From Caballeronia ptereochthonis (GTDB lineage Bacteria; Pseudomonadota; Gammaproteobacteria; Burkholderiales; Burkholderiaceae): a DNA stretch of 64,000 nucleotides. Both the position numbers and the translations under genes were made by a program. Shown in pieces: positions 54,074 to 63,523 of the stretch. The stretch lies in assembly GCF_001545075.1 (NCBI RefSeq), contig NZ_FCOB02000017.1, positions 108,205 to 172,204 of the forward strand, read 5' to 3'. Position 1 is the first letter of the stretch, and every line of letters begins with the position of its first letter. The notes beneath the pieces were generated by a model. That model was given only the letters and a program-made list of their open reading frames with translations, ran no database searches and was not told where the DNA came from.

Positions 54074-54259
54074 ATGTACAAGAAAGGCGTGGTCATCGAA
54101 ATTCAGTTTCCACCCGATCGCCTGAACGACGCCGCGGGAGATCCGTTCTGGATCGATCTCACGCTCGACGAAGCCAGGCGTCTTCACGCACAGCTCTCGC
54201 GGCGCTTCGAAGGCGAGGCGCGCGCCAATCAGCCGCTCGACACGTTCTCGCTCGAATGA
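54074..54259 (+). CDS. Small conserved hypothetical protein
   Basis: This 61-residue protein, MYKKGVVIEIQFPPDRLND..., has a beta-strand start and an amphipathic DEARRLHAQLSRRFEGEARA helix. It is acidic, soluble and has no signal. The ATG at 54074 follows a GAAAGAGG purine stretch. I do not recognise a named family, though its compact, protein-like sequence makes it likely real. Confidence 0.6.
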   Translation: MYKKGVVIEIQFPPDRLNDAAGDPFWIDLTLDEARRLHAQLSRRFEGEARANQPLDTFSLE

Positions 54260-54349
54260 CGCGCCCGCACCGGCGAGTGCACGGTTAGACAAGACGAGCC
54301 ACGCCGCGCGCAACGATACTTCGACATCCCGTTTCGTCGCTTCCCTCAC

Positions 54350-55234
54350 ATGGTCTCGCTTCTCGCCGCGCCGGTCTTCGTGTTTCTCTGGTCGACGGGC
54401 TTCATCGTCGCGCGGGCGATCACGCCTTATGTCGATCCGAACATGTATCTGCTCGCGCGCTTTTCCGGCACGACGCTGCTGTTCGTCGCGATCGCCATCT
54501 TCACGCGCGCCCCCTGGCCCAGAGGACGCGATATCGGCCGGCACCTGTTCGCCGGCGCGCTCCTGCAAGGCGTCTATCTCGGCACGAGCTACTGGGCCGT
54601 CGCGCAAGGACTCGGCGCGGGCATCATGGCGCTGCTCGGCGCGCTGCAACCGCTCTTGACCGCCGCCGTCGCCGCGCGACTCTTCGGCGAGAAACTCTCG
54701 CCGCGCGCATGGGGCGGCCTCGTGCTCGGCCTCTTCGGCGTGGCGCTCGTGCTCGCGCCGAAGATCGTCGGGAGCGGCGCGCACCTCGCGCATGCCGCCC
54801 AAGGCAACGCTCCGCCATGGCTCGTCGTGACGATCGCGGTGCTCGCCGTCGTCGCGATCACGGCGGGCACCCTCTATCAGAAGACCTCGCTCGCCCGCGC
54901 CGACATCCGCAGCGCCGGCGCGCTGCAGAACGCAGGTGCGGCCGTCGTCGCGCTCGTGCTCGTGATCGCGCTCGGGGAACACCGCTTCATCGCATCCACG
55001 ACGACCTGGCTCTCGCTCGCGTGGGGCATCGTGATGCTCTCGGGCGTCGCGACGACGCTGCTCGTCTGGATGGTCCGGCGCGGCGACGCATCGCGCGCCA
55101 CCGCCCTGCTCTTTCTCGCGCCGCCGCTCGCCGCGCTCGAAAGCTATCTCGCGTTCGGCGAGACGCTCGATGTCGTGCAACTGGCGGGCTTCGCCGTGGC
55201 GCTCGCGGGCGTGCTGCTCGCGCGCTCGAAATAG
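54350..55234 (+). CDS. EamA/DMT-family permease
   Basis: This 294-residue protein has about ten membrane helices in two EamA repeats (about 4-135 and 150-290). Family blocks include FLWSTGFIVARAITPYVDPN, GLGAGIMALLGALQPLLTAAVAARLFGEKL and the matching second-half LLFLAPPLAALESYLAFGETL. Such carriers export or import amino acids, nucleosides or other metabolites. The substrate is unknown and no regulator is adjacent. Confidence 0.9.
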   Translation: MVSLLAAPVFVFLWSTGFIVARAITPYVDPNMYLLARFSGTTLLFVAIAIFTRAPWPRGRDIGRHLFAGALLQGVYLGTSYWAVAQGLGAGIMALLGALQPLLTAAVAARLFGEKLSPRAWGGLVLGLFGVALVLAPKIVGSGAHLAHAAQGNAPPWLVVTIAVLAVVAITAGTLYQKTSLARADIRSAGALQNAGAAVVALVLVIALGEHRFIASTTTWLSLAWGIVMLSGVATTLLVWMVRRGDASRATALLFLAPPLAALESYLAFGETLDVVQLAGFAVALAGVLLARSK

Positions 55235-55249
55235 CGCTTCGGGACGCGC

Positions 55250-56503
55250 TCAATCGACCGTATCCGCGCCCGCCGGAATGTGCTCGCGCACCGCCTTGCC
55301 CGGACCCGGCGACCACGCGGGCCGCGTCTTCCTGTCCGTATCGACGACCACGAGATAGTGCCCCGCCCAGGGTGTCGTCTTGCGATTGGCCTTGAGGACC
55401 CACATCGACTGGCCTTCGGACGCGCGCGCCTCGTATTGCGCGTCGAGAATGCCGTGCTGGTCGAAGAACGTGTTGAGCGTCGACGGGATGCGCACGCAGC
55501 CCTTCGAATGCCACATGCCCAGCAGAGGCTCGAGCTTCTCGGGATCGGTGGCGTGCATCTGGAAGCGCATCGGCGACTTGCCGCCCTTGCCCCAGCCGCG
55601 CTCGCCGTCGGCCCAGCCGAAATCGTAGATGCGCATGTCGCGCGCGCCGTAGCCGCGGATCTTGAACTCGTTCAGCGTGCCCTCGGCGCGGAAGTCCATG
55701 TTGCCCGGCACGTGCTGGAATACGCCGAGCGGTGTCAGGAAGTGATCGTAAGTGCCCGGGCGGCCCGTCGAGACCGGCGATGCGCCGATCATCGACCACG
55801 GATCGCCCGCCTTCGCGCGAAAGTACACGAACACCGCCTGCACGTTGGCGCTGCGATCGACGAGCACCACGAACTCGTTGGCGAGATCGCCGTGACCGTC
55901 TTCGTCGAGCGCGTTCTGCAGCAGACGGCCGTAGGCCTGCTGATCCGGCAAGGGCACCGCCAGTCGCCGGTTGACCTCCTTCGCGAACGTCTGCCGCATC
56001 GCGAATGCGCCGGCCGGCGGCAAGCCGGTGCGCTGCGCGAGATTGGGTTCCGGCGGCTCGGGCGGCAGGGGCACCTCGGGCGCCTGCGCTTCGGACGCCG
56101 CGCTGGCCGCGCTGGCCGCCGAGGCGGCCGATGCCTCCGATGCCGCACTCGCCGCGGAAGCTGCACTCGCCGCGGAAGCCGCAGAAGCCGCCGACGCCCC
56201 CGAGGCCGGTTGCGCGGGCATCGGCACGGGCATGGCGGGAAGCCCGCGTTCCGGCACGCTCGCGCCATGCGGGATGCTGGCGCCGAGCGGCATCGGCGGC
56301 GCGGGCACCGCCGGCGCCGCGGGGGCGACGGGCATGGCCGTCACGCGGCCCGCCGCGACCGTCCCCGACACGGCAGACACGGCAGACGCCGCCTGCTGTG
56401 CGTGAGCCGCAGCCGTGACCGAAAGAAGCGCGGCCGCCGCCCCTGCAATACACCTTGCGCCCGATGGCGTCTTGTTCGTCTTGTTCTTGCCTGCCTGCTG
56501 CAT
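55250..56503 (-). CDS. L,D-transpeptidase (YkuD) with a long Ala/Ser/Pro linker
   Basis: This 417-residue protein starts MQQAGKNKTNKTPSG, has a signal peptide (CIAGAAAALLSVTAAAHAQQ), and then a long low-complexity stretch (about 35-155) of Pro/Ala and repeated AAS/AAE triplets. The catalytic YkuD domain follows (about 165-405): STGRPGTYDHFLTPLGVFQHV and the HSKGCVRIPS active-site motif with the catalytic Cys. L,D-transpeptidases cross-link peptidoglycan or attach proteins to it. The linker would let the enzyme reach across the periplasm. The frame is open upstream to 56629 but the ATG at 56503 fits a signal peptide. Confidence 0.85.
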   Translation of the reverse strand: MQQAGKNKTNKTPSGARCIAGAAAALLSVTAAAHAQQAASAVSAVSGTVAAGRVTAMPVAPAAPAVPAPPMPLGASIPHGASVPERGLPAMPVPMPAQPASGASAASAASAASAASAASAASEASAASAASAASAASEAQAPEVPLPPEPPEPNLAQRTGLPPAGAFAMRQTFAKEVNRRLAVPLPDQQAYGRLLQNALDEDGHGDLANEFVVLVDRSANVQAVFVYFRAKAGDPWSMIGASPVSTGRPGTYDHFLTPLGVFQHVPGNMDFRAEGTLNEFKIRGYGARDMRIYDFGWADGERGWGKGGKSPMRFQMHATDPEKLEPLLGMWHSKGCVRIPSTLNTFFDQHGILDAQYEARASEGQSMWVLKANRKTTPWAGHYLVVVDTDRKTRPAWSPGPGKAVREHIPAGADTVD

Positions 56504-56604
56504 CGATTTGAATGATCCGCTTTGCCTTCTTCCAGCAGGCGATCCACCGGATCGCCCGGTTCGAGCGGCGAACGCGCGCCGTTTGCCTCGCTGGCGCGCG
56601 CCAC

Positions 56605-56633
56605 AAAAAAGCCGGTGCGCACGAGGCACCGGC
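56605..56633 (-). terminator. Intrinsic terminator for the RRM-like gene
   Basis: An 8-bp stem (56611-56618 with 56626-56633) with a 7-base loop is followed by TTTTTT on the minus strand (56610-56605). It lies downstream of the small RRM-like gene and separates it from the L,D-transpeptidase gene. Confidence 0.85.
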
Positions 56634-56715
56634 TTCGCCGCTACATAACGTTCGTCAAAAGGGACTCAGCAAAGTTCATTCCGGCCGCGGCGTGCGACGC
56701 CACGCGCGACAGCCG

Positions 56716-56982
56716 TCAATGGAGGCGAGTGGACGCATCGCCCAGAGCCGAAGCCCGGGCGCGCAAGGGTGCGTCGAGGAGCCGCTGATGGCACAGCTTC
56801 TGAGCGATCGCCTCGCCGATGTAAGGCACGTCGGTCGCGAGCTTCGCAGTCGCATAGGCGTCGGCCGTGCCCGCGCCGTGGACCTCGATGTCGCTCACGT
56901 AGCCGCCGAGCTCGTTTTCGAGAAAGCGCCGCACGTCGCGCGCGGCGCAGCGCCGGGGAAGATTCCAGACGAGCAGGTTCAT
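56716..56982 (-). CDS. Tiny RRM-like (RNA recognition motif) protein
   Basis: This 88-residue protein from the ATG at 56982, with an AAGGTGA ribosome site 8-14 bases upstream, starts MNLLVWNLPRRCAARDVRRFLEN. It continues ELGGYVSDIEVHGAGTADAYATAKLATD. The beta-alpha-beta pattern with an RNP2-like LLVWNLP first strand and DAYATAKL third strand resembles a minimal RRM fold. The classic RNP1 aromatic residues are weak, so RNA binding is uncertain. It has its own terminator. Confidence 0.6.
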   Translation of the reverse strand: MNLLVWNLPRRCAARDVRRFLENELGGYVSDIEVHGAGTADAYATAKLATDVPYIGEAIAQKLCHQRLLDAPLRARASALGDASTRLH

Positions 56983-57221
56983 CGCCGTCACCTTCTTGCG
57001 CACGCGCGCGCGCATAGGGGCCGCGCGCGGCGCCGACGAATCGAGCGCGTCACGAGCGTGCCGACAACGAAAAGGGACACATAACCCAGGATCATGGCAA
57101 CTCCCACGGCGAATTTCGAGACAGCTAAATACTAATACCGTAGACCGCGTCCGAGATGCGGCATTCCGTCATTTTCAATAAATGTTCTAAATCGGATGGA
57201 TGGGATGCGTTGAACCGGACA

Positions 57222-57755
57222 TCAGAAACCGCTGCACGACATGCTGGAAAGATTCGGATAGCGATTGGCCCAGTCGCCGGCCATCGCCGCCTGCGCGTCC
57301 TTCAGCGTCATGTCGCCGGTGCAGACACAGCGCTTCAGATAGACCGCGAGCCGCTCCTTGCGGCGCTGTCCGGCGCGCCCTTCCCAGCGGCGCAGATCGA
57401 GATTCGCGGGCGAGTTGGGCGAGCCGCCGAGCAGCACCGGCATGCGGTGATCGAGCGCGTATTCCGACGCGAACGACGCATCGATGCTGCGCTGCTTCAA
57501 GAGCCGCTCCTTCTGGCGCATCTGCATCTCGAAGGACGGCAGCACGCGATCCACATAACCCGGGACGCAGATCGTGTCGACGATCGTCGCTTGCGTGACG
57601 CGCGAATCGAGCCACTCGGCGCGCTGCGCACGCGGCGTGCCCGGCACCAACGCGAGCGCCGCGCAGCAGGTCGCCAGCGCGACGCGCGCGAACCGGCCGG
57701 CGCGTGCGAGCCGCGCCCTTCGCTTCCCGGTGACCTCGGTATCCCTTCGATTCAT
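57222..57755 (-). CDS. Secreted HNH-like nuclease-fold protein
   Basis: This 177-residue protein starts MNRRDTEVTGKRRARLARAGRFARVALATCCAALALVPG, whose N-terminal region suggests a signal peptide with a charged lead. The mature part has ICVPGYVDRVLPSFEMQMRQ, the D-H pair of an HNH site (YALDHRMPVLLGGSPNSPANLDLRRW), a basic segment (RRKERLAVYLKRCVCTGD) and MTLKDAQAAMAGDW. The D-H, N-L and Lys positions agree with HNH proteins, so a secreted nuclease or a relative that lost activity is possible. No immunity partner is adjacent. Confidence 0.6.
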   Translation of the reverse strand: MNRRDTEVTGKRRARLARAGRFARVALATCCAALALVPGTPRAQRAEWLDSRVTQATIVDTICVPGYVDRVLPSFEMQMRQKERLLKQRSIDASFASEYALDHRMPVLLGGSPNSPANLDLRRWEGRAGQRRKERLAVYLKRCVCTGDMTLKDAQAAMAGDWANRYPNLSSMSCSGF

Positions 57756-57911
57756 GCCTCTTTGCGCAATCCATCGCGCGGCGGAATATCGCCGCATGTT
57801 ATTGAGACGAACGGAGGTTCAATTAAAACACACGAAAGACGCGCAGCACGGGAAGTGTTGCCGGCGACCATTGAGACGCGCGATGACGGCACGGCGCAGG
57901 CCGGAGAGCAG

Positions 57912-60900
57912 TCACGCGGTGCGAGGCGCGGGCGCGCCATCGAGCGCGGCGTCGAGCGCCTCGGCCGCCGCGACGAAGGCCGCGAACGACGCCGCGATGC
58001 GCGGATCGTCCTCGCCGTTGCGGTCCTCGTCGAGCGCGCAATCGCAGTCGTGCTGCAGCGCGACGCACGCGCGCATGAAAGGCGCGGCCCCGATGACGGC
58101 CGCCGCGCCCTTCATCCGGTGCGCCGTATCGCGCAGGCGCGACCAGTCGCAGTCGTCGAACGCGGCGCGTGCATCGGCGAGATCCTGCGCATGGGCCGAC
58201 TTCAACGTGTCGACGAGCGTGCCGGCCTGATCGCCGAAGCCTTCCAGCAACGCGCGGTCGAATGCGCCGGCCTCTGACCCGGGCGTCACCGCATGCGGCT
58301 TCGGCGCGGCGACCGACGCGACCGGCGCGCGGCGCTCGCGCGTCGTCTCGATGAGCGCCGCCCGGAGGCCGTCGAGACTGAGCGGCTTGACGAGACACGC
58401 CGTCATGCCCGCCGCGATCGCGCGCGCCGCCGCGTCGGGCTGCGCGTTCGCCGTCAGGCCGACGATCGGCACGGGCCGCGGCTTCGACGCGTCGTTTGCT
58501 TCGTCGTCCCGGATCGCGCGCGTCAACTCCTCTCCGCTCATCTCCGGCATCGAGCAGTCAGTAAGGATCACGTCGAAGGCGCGCGGCCCGGCGCGCCAGC
58601 GCGCGAGCGCGCGCTTGCCGTCGACGGCGAGTTCCGCCGTGCCGCCCAGCAGCCTGATCTGTCCGTCGAGCACGATGCGATTGGCCGGATGATCGTCGAC
58701 GACGAGCACGCGCAGCCCCGCGAGCGATTCGACGGATGCGCTCGCCGCCGCGGGCTGCGCCTCGACCGGCGACGCAACGGCAGCCGCTTCGGGAAAGCCG
58801 ATCCGCACGGTGAAGCGCGTCCCGCGCCCCGGCTCGCTCGAAAGCTCGATGACGCCGCCCATCATCGTGACGAGCCGCTTGCTGATCGTGAGGCCGAGGC
58901 CGGTGCCGCCGAAGCTGCGCGCGCGGCCGTCGTGGGCCTGGACGAACGGTGTGAAGAGCGCGGCCTGCCGCTCGGGCGCGATGCCGATGCCCGTGTCCGA
59001 CACCGCGAGCGTCACGGCGCGCTTGCCGTCGCAGCGCGGCCCGACGCCATATTCGAGCGTGACCGCGCCGATATCGGTGAACTTGATCGCGTTCGACAAC
59101 AGGTTGCCGACGACCTGCCGCAGGCGCTGCCCATCGGCGAGCACCCACGCCGGGCCGCGCTCGCCCTGCCGCTTCACGACGAGCGCAATGCCCTTGGCGC
59201 GCGCGGCGGGTTCGTAGATCGCGGCGACGCCCGCGATCCACGCCTCGATCTCCAGCGGCGCGGGCGCGAGCATGAGCCGCTCGGCCTCGATCTTCGCGAC
59301 ATCCAGAAGATCGTCGATCATGCCGAGCAGATCGCGCGCCGCGCGGTGCGCCGTCGAGAGTGCACGCTCTGTTGCGGCGCGCTCGCCCGGCGCACGCAGT
59401 TCCATTTCGAGCAGGCCGAGCACCGCGTTCATCGGCGTGCGGATTTCGTGGCTCATCGTCGCGAGGAAGGTCGATTTCGCGCGGTTCGCGGTTTCGGCTT
59501 CCTCCTTCGCGGCGCGCATCGCGTTCTCGGCGGCGATCCTGCGCGCGATCTGCACGCGCAAGGTCAGCGCCCAGCCCGCGAGCACGAGCAGCAGCGCGCC
59601 GCCGAGCAGCGCGCCGAGCGCGACTTGCGGGCGGCGCCGCTCCCACAGCATTTCGGGATGCTCGGAGAGCTTCCAGCGCGTGCGGATCGCCTCCAGTTCT
59701 TCCGGCGGCAGATGCGCGATCGCGCGATCGACGATACCGAGCAGCACCGGCTCGCTCGCCGCGACGGTGAGACCGTGCGGCACCGGCCGGGTCGACAGCA
59801 CGCCGCTCATCACGAGCACGCCTCGATAGGGATTGCCCAGCGCGTAATTTGCGAAGGCGAGATCGGCAATGGTCGCGTCGGCCGCGCCTTTCGCGACGGC
59901 GTGAAATTGCCCGTCGAGCGGACGCGTATCGACGAACCGCACGTCCGGAGCACGCTGACGCACGAGGTTGCGCAGCAGCGACGACGCCGGCAGCGCAATG
60001 CGTTTGCCCGCCAGCGCGGCGGCGTCGCGCAGCGGCGGCTGTCCGGCCGCCGTCACGATCGCAAGAATGCCTTCACCGGTCGGCACGGTGGACACGCCGC
60101 CCGGAATCGCCGATGCGTCGCCCGCGCCGTACGGCAGGATGGGGGATGCGCCGCTCTTGAGATCGGCCGCCAGTTGCTCCTGCGAATCGCGCACGCGGGC
60201 CTCGAAGCGCAGGCCGGTCACGCGCGCGATGGCATCGAGAATATCGACCGCGGCGCCCGCCGGCTGACCGCGCGAATCGCGAAAAGTGAGCGGCGCGCCT
60301 TGCGAGAGCATCGAATAATGCACCACCGGATGCGCGCGCACCCACGCGGCTTCCTCGGCCGTCAGCTCGATCGGCTTCTCGAGCGTGATTGCCGAGGCGC
60401 CCGGCCCCCAGCGCGCACGCGCGACCAGCAGGAACGCCGGCGGCAATGCGGCGAGCGCCTCGTCCACCCGATGCCGCAAGGTGCTCGCACCCGCGCGATC
60501 CGCCGCGAACGCGAAGCGGTAGCCGTCTTCGTCGAAGGCCGCGAGGTTGGTGATGGTCAGGTTCGGCAGTTCGAAATGCCTGATCGCATAAGCGGCGGCG
60601 GTCATGTCGCCGACGAAGGCGTCCGCATCGCCGAGCGAAACGGCAAGCAGCGCGCCGATCAGGTCCGGATAAGCGGCGGGCTGCAGCGACGGATACGCCT
60701 TGCGCAGCCGCGCGGGCGAGGTCTGCGCATCGACGTAAGCGAGCCGGTGCGTGGGCGGGCGGCGCGCCAGCGGCTCCACGAAGACTTGCTTGACCGGCAG
60801 ATACGGACGGCTGTAGGCGAGCGCCGCGCCGCTGTCCTCGCCGGTCGCACCGGTCGCCAGATCGATATCGCCCCGTGCGAGCGCTGCGATCAGCGCGGCG

Positions 60901-61187
60901 CGGTTCGGATAGAGGCGCCATTGCGGTTTCACGCCGAGCGCATCGGCGACGGCGTTCGCGTAATCGACCGAGATGCCGCGCGGCGCGGCGGAATCGGCCG
61001 CATTGCGGCTTGCCGCGTATGCCATGTCGAGCGGCGGCGCCACGCCCGGCGCCGTGCCGATGACGATCCGCTCCTGCGCGCCGGCCCCCGGCACCCAGAG
61101 GACGCTCGGCACGCAGGTCAGGACGATGAACACAAAACGCGCGAGTCCGGCCCGCGCGGCGCCACGGTGACTCGCATGATCGGACAT
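57912..61187 (-). CDS. BvgS/EvgS-like hybrid histidine kinase
   Basis: This is a 1091-residue unorthodox sensor. Order: signal peptide (1-38), two periplasmic solute-binding-like domains (about 40-265 and 285-520), a membrane helix (about 528-550), HisKA with H580 (TMSHEIRTPMNAV), HATPase (NLLSNAIKFT, DTGIGI, GGTGLGL), a receiver domain with D877 (LTDCSMPEMSG) and an HPt domain with H1023 (DTAHRMKGAAA). The residues needed for a full His-Asp-His relay are all present. No response regulator gene lies beside it, so its partner is unknown. The periplasmic modules suggest it senses a small molecule. Confidence 0.93.
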   Translation of the reverse strand: MSDHASHRGAARAGLARFVFIVLTCVPSVLWVPGAGAQERIVIGTAPGVAPPLDMAYAASRNAADSAAPRGISVDYANAVADALGVKPQWRLYPNRAALIAALARGDIDLATGATGEDSGAALAYSRPYLPVKQVFVEPLARRPPTHRLAYVDAQTSPARLRKAYPSLQPAAYPDLIGALLAVSLGDADAFVGDMTAAAYAIRHFELPNLTITNLAAFDEDGYRFAFAADRAGASTLRHRVDEALAALPPAFLLVARARWGPGASAITLEKPIELTAEEAAWVRAHPVVHYSMLSQGAPLTFRDSRGQPAGAAVDILDAIARVTGLRFEARVRDSQEQLAADLKSGASPILPYGAGDASAIPGGVSTVPTGEGILAIVTAAGQPPLRDAAALAGKRIALPASSLLRNLVRQRAPDVRFVDTRPLDGQFHAVAKGAADATIADLAFANYALGNPYRGVLVMSGVLSTRPVPHGLTVAASEPVLLGIVDRAIAHLPPEELEAIRTRWKLSEHPEMLWERRRPQVALGALLGGALLLVLAGWALTLRVQIARRIAAENAMRAAKEEAETANRAKSTFLATMSHEIRTPMNAVLGLLEMELRAPGERAATERALSTAHRAARDLLGMIDDLLDVAKIEAERLMLAPAPLEIEAWIAGVAAIYEPAARAKGIALVVKRQGERGPAWVLADGQRLRQVVGNLLSNAIKFTDIGAVTLEYGVGPRCDGKRAVTLAVSDTGIGIAPERQAALFTPFVQAHDGRARSFGGTGLGLTISKRLVTMMGGVIELSSEPGRGTRFTVRIGFPEAAAVASPVEAQPAAASASVESLAGLRVLVVDDHPANRIVLDGQIRLLGGTAELAVDGKRALARWRAGPRAFDVILTDCSMPEMSGEELTRAIRDDEANDASKPRPVPIVGLTANAQPDAAARAIAAGMTACLVKPLSLDGLRAALIETTRERRAPVASVAAPKPHAVTPGSEAGAFDRALLEGFGDQAGTLVDTLKSAHAQDLADARAAFDDCDWSRLRDTAHRMKGAAAVIGAAPFMRACVALQHDCDCALDEDRNGEDDPRIAASFAAFVAAAEALDAALDGAPAPRTA

Positions 61188-61324
61188 GCCGCACCCCCGG
61201 AGTGAGCGGTGCGGCTAGTTTCTCAAAAAGCCTGGATCGCGCATATCACCGGCGCGATGCACGAAGGCGCGTTTCATTGCAGGCCGTGAAACGCTTCGCC
61301 GTGCTCCGCCATGCGGCCGGCGAA

Positions 61325-63448
61325 TCAGGCCGGCACCGACTCCGCCTTTTGCGCGCGCGACCAGACGCGATGCTTGCCCATCGTCTCGATGAAGCTCTTC
61401 ATCACCTTCCTGACATCGCTGCCGACCACCACACCTTCGTCGCCGTTCGGCAGATGCGCGGCGGCCAGCACGTCCTCGCCGTCGCCGATCGCGCCGATCG
61501 CCTTCAGGTGCTTGAACGCTTCGAGCACGAAGTGGCGCGCGTCGCCGGATTCGGAAAGCGCTTTTGCGCTTTGCTGGCCGCCCGCGACGATGACGCCGTC
61601 GAACATGATCGACGGCATGCCGAGGATGGTCGCATCGGCCTCGACGCCTTCCGCGGGCGAGCCGAGTGTCGGCGCAATGACCTTGGCGTGCGCGCCAGCG
61701 GCTGCGAGCGCATCCTTGACAGCCTTGATGCTCGCGGCATCCGCGCCCGTGGCCGCGAGAATCGCGACCTTGCGCGTCTTGACCGAAGGCTTGGTCTTCG
61801 CGACGATCGACAGCGCGGGGGACTCGGTCACCGACGACTTGCCGAGTTCCTCGGCGCTCGCGTTCTTTTTCGGCGCGGGCAGGCCGAGATTCGCGGCGAC
61901 GCGCGCGGCGAGCGTTTCGTCGATATTGGCGAGGATGCCGAGTTGCCGCTCGCGGATGGGCTTGCGCTCGACCTTGCTCAACTCGAACGAGTAGGCGCCG
62001 ACGATGTGATCCTTCTCCGGGTCCGTCATGCTGTTCCAGAAGAGCGTCGCCTGCGAGTAGTGATCCTTGAACGACGGGCTGCGCACGCGGATCTTCGCGC
62101 CTTCGACGCGCTGCGTATAGCTCTCGAAGCCGCCGCCTGCGGCGGCGGCCGCGGTTTCCTTGGGCCAGCCGCCGTCGATGGAATTCGGCTCGTAGGAGGC
62201 CTGCCCCTTGTCGATCGTCTGGCGATGCATGGCGTCGCGCTGGCCGTTGTGCAGCGGCGCGAGCGGACGGTTGATCGGAATCTCGTGGAAGTTCGGGCCG
62301 CCCAGACGGCTGATCTGCGTATCGGTATACGAGAACAGGCGGCCTTGCAGGAGCGGATCGTTGGTGAAGTCGATGCCCGGCACGATATGTCCTGGACAGA
62401 ACGCCACTTGCTCGGTCTCGGCGAAGAAGTTGTCGGGATTGCGATTGAGCGTGAGCTTGCCGATCATCTTGAGGGGCACGAGCTCCTCGGGAATGATCTT
62501 GGTCGCGTCGAGCAGATCGAAGTCGAACTTGTGTTCGTCTTCTTCCTCGACGATCTGCACGCCGAGCTCCCATTCGGGATAGTCGCCGTTGTCGATTGCT
62601 TCCCACAGATCGCGGCGATGGAAGTCGGAGTCCTTGCCTGCGAGCTTTTGCGCTTCGTCCCAGAGGAGCGACGCCGAGCCGATGGTCGGGCGCCAGTGGA
62701 ACTTCACGAAGCGCCCTTTGCCTTGTGCGTTGACGAAGCGGAAGGTATGGATGCCGAAGCCTTCCATCGTGCGCAGGCTGCGGGGAATGGCGCGGTCGGA
62801 CATGGTCCAGAGCACCATGTGCGCGGATTCGGGCACGAGCGAGACGAAGTCCCAGAACGTGTCGTGCGCCGATGCGCCTTGCGGCATTTCGTTATGCGGC
62901 TCGGGTTTTACCGCGTGGACGAAGTCGGGAAACTTGATGGCGTCCTGGATGAAGAACACGGGCATGTTGTTGCCGACGAGATCGAAGTTGCCTTCATCGG
63001 TGTAGAACTTGACGGCGAAGCCGCGCACGTCGCGCACGGTATCGGCGGAGCCGCGCGAGCCTTGCACGGTCGAGAAGCGCACATAGACGGGCGTTTCCTT
63101 CGACGGGTCTTGCAGGAATGCGGCCTTGGTCAGTTCGGCTTGCGATTCGTAGGCTTCGAATACGCCGTGCGCGGCGGAGCCGCGGGCGTGGACGATGCGT
63201 TCGGGAATGCGTTCATGGTCGAAGTGCGTGATTTTCTCACGCATGATGAAGTCTTCGAGCAGCGACGGGCCGCGCTCGCCGGCGCGCAGGGTGTTCTGAT
63301 TGTCGGCGATCTTGACGCCCTGATTCGTCGTCAGCGCCTGATTGGTCGCGTCGGTGCGGAAGGTTTCGAGGGATTCGACTTTCTTGTTCGTATTGCTCTG
63401 GGATGGGGTGCGGGCCACGCCGCTCGCAAGGGGCTTCTTTGTTGCCAT
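61325..63448 (-). CDS. katE: Catalase HPII
   Basis: KatE is a large monofunctional catalase (about 707 residues) that turns hydrogen peroxide into water and oxygen in stationary phase. It has the catalytic His in VHARGSAAHG (H87), GNNMPVFFIQDAIKFPD with the catalytic Asn, and the heme-proximal Tyr in RLFSYTDTQISRLGGPNFHEIPIN. A C-terminal ~200-residue GATase1/flavodoxin-like domain (KVAILAATGADAASIKAVKDALAAAG) is the hallmark of HPII. No catalase regulator gene is adjacent. The repeat copy 2 starts 75 bases upstream of its ATG. Confidence 0.96.
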   Translation of the reverse strand: MATKKPLASGVARTPSQSNTNKKVESLETFRTDATNQALTTNQGVKIADNQNTLRAGERGPSLLEDFIMREKITHFDHERIPERIVHARGSAAHGVFEAYESQAELTKAAFLQDPSKETPVYVRFSTVQGSRGSADTVRDVRGFAVKFYTDEGNFDLVGNNMPVFFIQDAIKFPDFVHAVKPEPHNEMPQGASAHDTFWDFVSLVPESAHMVLWTMSDRAIPRSLRTMEGFGIHTFRFVNAQGKGRFVKFHWRPTIGSASLLWDEAQKLAGKDSDFHRRDLWEAIDNGDYPEWELGVQIVEEEDEHKFDFDLLDATKIIPEELVPLKMIGKLTLNRNPDNFFAETEQVAFCPGHIVPGIDFTNDPLLQGRLFSYTDTQISRLGGPNFHEIPINRPLAPLHNGQRDAMHRQTIDKGQASYEPNSIDGGWPKETAAAAAGGGFESYTQRVEGAKIRVRSPSFKDHYSQATLFWNSMTDPEKDHIVGAYSFELSKVERKPIRERQLGILANIDETLAARVAANLGLPAPKKNASAEELGKSSVTESPALSIVAKTKPSVKTRKVAILAATGADAASIKAVKDALAAAGAHAKVIAPTLGSPAEGVEADATILGMPSIMFDGVIVAGGQQSAKALSESGDARHFVLEAFKHLKAIGAIGDGEDVLAAAHLPNGDEGVVVGSDVRKVMKSFIETMGKHRVWSRAQKAESVPA

Positions 63449-63523
63449 TTTGATGACGACTCCGGGGTTGGGGGTGAGGTTTGGCTCTCACTACCGCAAT
63501 CGATGTACCCGGGGTCTTTGGGC

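Noticed and set aside
58293..61205. 970-residue plus-strand open frame
   Set aside because: It is antisense to the hybrid kinase and extremely Arg-rich; high GC commonly leaves such long antisense frames.
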